Shown here: positions 61,067 to 64,000 of the stretch, piece after piece
Layout of the letters: the number at the start of each line of letters is the position of its first letter
Numbering within the stretch: position 1 is the first letter of the stretch
Origin: Gallionella sp.
GTDB taxonomy: Bacteria > Pseudomonadota > Gammaproteobacteria > Burkholderiales > Gallionellaceae
Direction: 5' to 3'
NCBI GenBank assembly: GCA_028710565.1
Contig: JAQTTV010000002.1
Location: forward strand, 62,001 to 126,000
Length of the DNA stretch: 64,000 nucleotides
The notes under the pieces: model-generated
Databases searched by the model: none
What the model saw: only the letters and a program-made list of their open reading frames with translations
What the model was told of the DNA's origin: nothing
Translations under genes and position numbers: made by a program

Positions 61067-62263
61067 TCAAAGCACCTCGTGGTTAGTCTTTCCACGGTAC
61101 GTATTTTCGTACGCTAAAATAGCACTCGCCAACTTCCTCACATACTCATCGGACACCCCTGTATCAACGGGAAGGTAAAGCATTTGTTGCATCATCTGCT
61201 GGGCAGCAAGCGGGGTATTGCATGGAATGGCATACATACTGGATGCGCCACGTGTAGCATCAAATCCTTGTTCGAGTAAGTGTTGCACCAATTGATCGGG
61301 ATAAGGATTTTGCAAGGGAAAAACCCAGTGTGTGTGATGACTGGCATCTCGTGCGGGTATGGACAGGTCGGGCAATAAGTGCGTAAGTTGTTGAGCCGCT
61401 CGTATGCGAGCTTGCAAATCAGCGGGGGTGTAGCGTTGCAATCGACGCTGGAGCAACGTGAGTAAGGCTGTCGAGGGTTGGTAACGAATCTTTTGGATTA
61501 GTTCACCCCCTGCGAAACCACGCACAGATTGGCTAATCAAGCGGTCATGTGAAGTACGGAATAGCTTGCAAAGAGCAACGAAAATTGTATAAGTTGCTGG
61601 ATAAGAAAGTAGCTTGAGTGCAGCATATTTGAGAATCTTGCCGAAATAGGAGCGGTGCGGTTGCTGGGGTAATTTGCTTTGCAATAAGCGAACAGCTTGG
61701 CAAAGAGCCTGATCTCGAAAAACCAATAATGCGCCCCCCAAAGCAGTAGCCGTTTTGATAGAACCAAAGCTAAAAAGCGTGACATCCGTGCGCGGGTGTC
61801 CGCGATAACCATCCGCCATAAAGGCTTGCGCACAATCTTCAATCACCATCAGCGGGTGTCGTTGCGCAACGTCCATGATGCCATCCATGCTCATGCGACT
61901 ACCAAACAGGTGTGCCACTAAAATGATTTTTGTGTTTGGACTGATGCTACGGCGGAGATGATCAAGATCGAGCGCGCAGGTCTTAGGATCAAGATCAACT
62001 GGCACGGGACGTAATCCGTGATGTTCAATAATACTAACCATATCGCGGATCGTAATCGCTGACAGCAACACCTCGCTGCCACGTGGCAAAGCAAGATGTT
62101 GCAACAGCAAATCAAACCCTGTGCGCACGGACAATGTTGCCAAGGTGTTGGCAGATTGTTCCACACGAGCTTGAATATCGCAGCGGTCAGGGGGAAAAAG
62201 ACAACTCAGACCGCCAATTCCCAAATCCTGCCAAGCTATATCCAGTCTTTTCCGTGGAATCAT
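61067..62263 (-). CDS. DegT/DnrJ/EryC1/StrS-family aminotransferase
   Basis: 398 residues, PLP fold type I. VLLSAITIRDMVSIIEHHGLRPVPVDLD, MVIEDCAQAF and the PLP-binding LFSFGSIKTATALGGALLVF (with the Lys) are the family landmarks. Such enzymes usually transaminate NDP-4-keto sugars; this one has a divergent N-terminus and a hydrophobic stretch at about residues 205-230, so another substrate is possible. Isolated from the polysaccharide locus. The gap 60929-61066 to the convergent fusion gene and the gap 62264-62373 show no further gene. Confidence 0.82.
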   Translation of the reverse strand: MIPRKRLDIAWQDLGIGGLSCLFPPDRCDIQARVEQSANTLATLSVRTGFDLLLQHLALPRGSEVLLSAITIRDMVSIIEHHGLRPVPVDLDPKTCALDLDHLRRSISPNTKIILVAHLFGSRMSMDGIMDVAQRHPLMVIEDCAQAFMADGYRGHPRTDVTLFSFGSIKTATALGGALLVFRDQALCQAVRLLQSKLPQQPHRSYFGKILKYAALKLLSYPATYTIFVALCKLFRTSHDRLISQSVRGFAGGELIQKIRYQPSTALLTLLQRRLQRYTPADLQARIRAAQQLTHLLPDLSIPARDASHHTHWVFPLQNPYPDQLVQHLLEQGFDATRGASSMYAIPCNTPLAAQQMMQQMLYLPVDTGVSDEYVRKLASAILAYENTYRGKTNHEVL

Positions 62264-62373
62264 TGTGTCACCCCTTTTGACTATTTAAGCGAACAGCCCA
62301 GTCGGAAAAATATCCTGAGATGAGACAAAAACAGTTTCCGACTTTTTAAGGTTAATGTGCTTGGGGTGTCAGC

Positions 62374-62892
62374 TTACTTCCCTGCTGAAGGCGGTACCGC
62401 ACTTGAGGGAACAGGCGAGGTACGCTGCTGCGCTTGCTGCTGCATATAGCCCAAAATTTCTGGCATGACTAAAAAACCATCATGATTGCTATCAATTTGT
62501 TCAAACTTTTCCCCTAATTTTGGCAGTACTTCTGCTTCCTGCTTCGACAATTTCCCATCAGTGTTTTTGTCTGCCTTTTGTAGGCGGGCACTGAAATCTT
62601 GACGCATTTTTATCTCGGCGGCCATCACTTTTTGCTGTACATCCCAAATTTCTTGATTGGTCAGTCCTCCATCTTTATTGGTATCCAAGAGCGCAAAATT
62701 AGCTGCTAATGGCGGGGCTTTTTGCTCCGCTTCTTCTTTGGAAATTTTTCCATCGCCATTCGTATCTACACTTTTAAAAGCTTGATCGAAATGGGCTTTT
62801 TGTTCGGCTTGTTGTTTCTTGACATCGACTTTTTGACCCGACGCGAAGCAGGGAGTGGCAATAAGCAGGGTGGCTAAAATCCACGGTTTCAT
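62374..62892 (-). CDS. Periplasmic EF-hand calcium-binding protein
   Basis: 172 residues. Signal peptide MKPWILATLLIATPCFASG. Four EF-hand loops: DTNGDGKISKEE, DTNKDGGLTNQE, DKNTDGKLSKQE and DSNHDGFLVMPE, the last with fewer acidic positions at the end. A Gln/Ser/Pro-rich C-terminus follows. Probably a calcium-buffering or calcium-sensing periplasmic protein; partner unknown. Overlaps the cca stop by four bases. Confidence 0.88.
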   Translation of the reverse strand: MKPWILATLLIATPCFASGQKVDVKKQQAEQKAHFDQAFKSVDTNGDGKISKEEAEQKAPPLAANFALLDTNKDGGLTNQEIWDVQQKVMAAEIKMRQDFSARLQKADKNTDGKLSKQEAEVLPKLGEKFEQIDSNHDGFLVMPEILGYMQQQAQQRTSPVPSSAVPPSAGK

Positions 62893-64000
62893 GAGTTTTC
62901 CTTTTGTTGTTTAACGAGTGAGGTAATGGAACGAATACGAGCATGCTCTACACGGCTGGCGATTGTATCGCAGCTACGGGGATAAAAAATTGATGTTTTG
63001 CTTGCGGGATCTTCAAATTCACGCGCAATTTCACCCGCATTCACGGCGCGAGCAGTCGCCAATAAATCCAACAAATACGCAGCCTGCGGATACTCGACCA
63101 GCTCAAACCCTTTGCGACCACGTGCATCCGAAGCACAGGCAAGTAAAATTTGTTCAAAGCGTTCTGGTCTGCGCCACGCATCGGTGGTTTGAAATAATTT
63201 GATGACCGTTTCGGGGCGAAATTCAAAAGAGCGATGCACATCGCCGTGATAACGAGCGGTGAGTGCCGCCAAATCCTGACACTCACTTGGCGCGCGCAAG
63301 CGTTGGCACAGGGTTTTTACCAAGCCAAATCCGCGTTGTTCGTGTCCGATATGGCGTGGCAAAATGTCTTTGGGGGTGGTTGCTTTGCCGAGGTCATGCA
63401 GCAAGGCGGCAAAACGCGTCGCCAAGGAATAACCATGGCGTGCGGCATCATCCACGACCATCAGGGTGTGGATACCACAGTCAATTTCTGGGTGATATTT
63501 CGGCGGCTGCGGAATGCCAAATAGGGCATCCACTTCGGGCAAAATTTTGGCTAATGCGCCACAGTCACGCAGGGTGGAAAAAAACAATGAGGGTTGTTTT
63601 TCCATCAAACCACGTGCCAATTCCTGCCAAACGCGCTCCGCCACCAGTGCATCTACTTCGCCATTTTCCACCATATCGCGCATCAAGGTCAGCGTCTCAG
63701 GCGCAATGGTAAAACCAAAACGCGCCGCAAAACGCGCGCCCCGCAAGATGCGCACGGGGTCTTCACTGAACGCGTTGCTGACATGACGCAAAACGCCTGC
63801 TCGTAAATCAGCGATGCCATGATGTGGGTCAATCAAGCTGCCATCAGCGGATTGAGCGATGGCATTGATGGTGAAATCTCGCCGCATGAGATCCTGCTCC
63901 AACGTCACCTCTGGCGCGGCATACACCGCAAAGCCTTGATAACCAGGGGCGGTTTTGCGCTCGGTGCGAGCGAGCGCGTACTCCTCATGTGTTTGAGGAT
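62889..64000 (-). CDS. cca: CCA tRNA nucleotidyltransferase, 5' end outside the window
   Basis: The minus-strand frame is open to the window edge, about 370 residues visible. EYALARTERKTAPGYQGFAVYAAPEVTLEQDLMRRDFTINAIA is the neck of the class II nucleotidyltransferase head, DPVRILRGARFAARFGF the ATP/CTP-selecting motif, and HTLMVVDDAARHGYSLATRFAALLHDLGK an HD domain as in bacterial multifunctional CCA enzymes. Adds CCA to tRNA 3' ends. A GTG at 63926 is an internal Val, not the start, since family sequence continues upstream of it. Confidence 0.93.
   Translation of the reverse strand, partial: PQTHEEYALARTERKTAPGYQGFAVYAAPEVTLEQDLMRRDFTINAIAQSADGSLIDPHHGIADLRAGVLRHVSNAFSEDPVRILRGARFAARFGFTIAPETLTLMRDMVENGEVDALVAERVWQELARGLMEKQPSLFFSTLRDCGALAKILPEVDALFGIPQPPKYHPEIDCGIHTLMVVDDAARHGYSLATRFAALLHDLGKATTPKDILPRHIGHEQRGFGLVKTLCQRLRAPSECQDLAALTARYHGDVHRSFEFRPETVIKLFQTTDAWRRPERFEQILLACASDARGRKGFELVEYPQAAYLLDLLATARAVNAGEIAREFEDPASKTSIFYPRSCDTIASRVEHARIRSITSLVKQQKENS

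Overview
The window looks like a chromosomal segment of a Gram-negative proteobacterium, most likely a betaproteobacterium (this placement is inference). The reasons are the gene order ruvB / ybgC-tolQ-tolR-tolA-tolB-pal-cpoB-queE-queC, a class Ia ribonucleotide reductase whose beta subunit carries an Ala/Pro-rich N-terminal extension, a cyaY frataxin gene, a DUF1841 gene and LPS core and O-antigen genes. Housekeeping genes have medium GC; the surface-polysaccharide block (about 11.5-23.9 kb) and the AlbA_2/Schlafen-like gene (about 8.4-10.2 kb) are visibly richer in AT. I saw no tRNA, rRNA, CRISPR array or complete insertion sequence.

Layout. 1-5163 (minus): a surface-glycan run of a truncated MBOAT acyltransferase, a GT4, a WaaE-like GT2, a WaaL-like O-antigen ligase, a glycine-zipper lipoprotein and a PfkB sugar/nucleoside kinase. 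5510-11423 (plus): nrdA, an intruding AlbA_2 protein gene, then nrdB. 11510-23901 (plus): an ABC-transporter-dependent O-antigen locus with three enzymes fitting a UDP-L-QuiNAc/L-RhaNAc type pathway, an FkbM methyltransferase with a coiled-coil tail, Wzm/Wzt export, four glycosyltransferases and an acyltransferase. The WaaL at 2349-3587 could attach the product. 23862-34963: xth and argA (minus), then a BepA-like protease, cyaY, cysS (with a palindromic repeat inserted in frame), three paralogous membrane proteins, a diverged Lgt relative, a Tes/MJ0619-like radical SAM protein, lnt and a DUF1841 gene.

35050-46449 is the most unusual region: a lasso-peptide cluster with split B2 and B1, a methyltransferase, an HPr-kinase-like lasso kinase, a sulfotransferase, a 51-residue precursor too short for ordinary gene calling, a cyclase on the opposite strand, three phage-tail-collar (MdpB-like) paralogs, a GNAT, an ABC exporter and a nucleotidyltransferase. 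The predicted core GTTGPGTDGSGGVS would form a Gly1-Asp8 ring and end in a serine that kinase-type clusters are known to modify, but it has no bulky plug residue.

46476-51700 holds a Leu/Ile/Val-type binding lipoprotein (minus), ruvB, a membrane protein and a scar region containing a partial ruvB duplicate, a bacteriohemerythrin gene fragment, two copies of a dispersed repeat, a HigBA-like toxin-antitoxin pair and an apparently orphan BrnA antitoxin. 51701-58092 is the Tol-Pal operon followed by queuosine genes queE and queC. 58223-60928 encodes a large three-module protein (NodB polysaccharide deacetylase, caspase-like peptidase, TPR). 61067-64000 (minus) carries a DegT-family aminotransferase, an EF-hand protein and the cca gene, which runs off the window.
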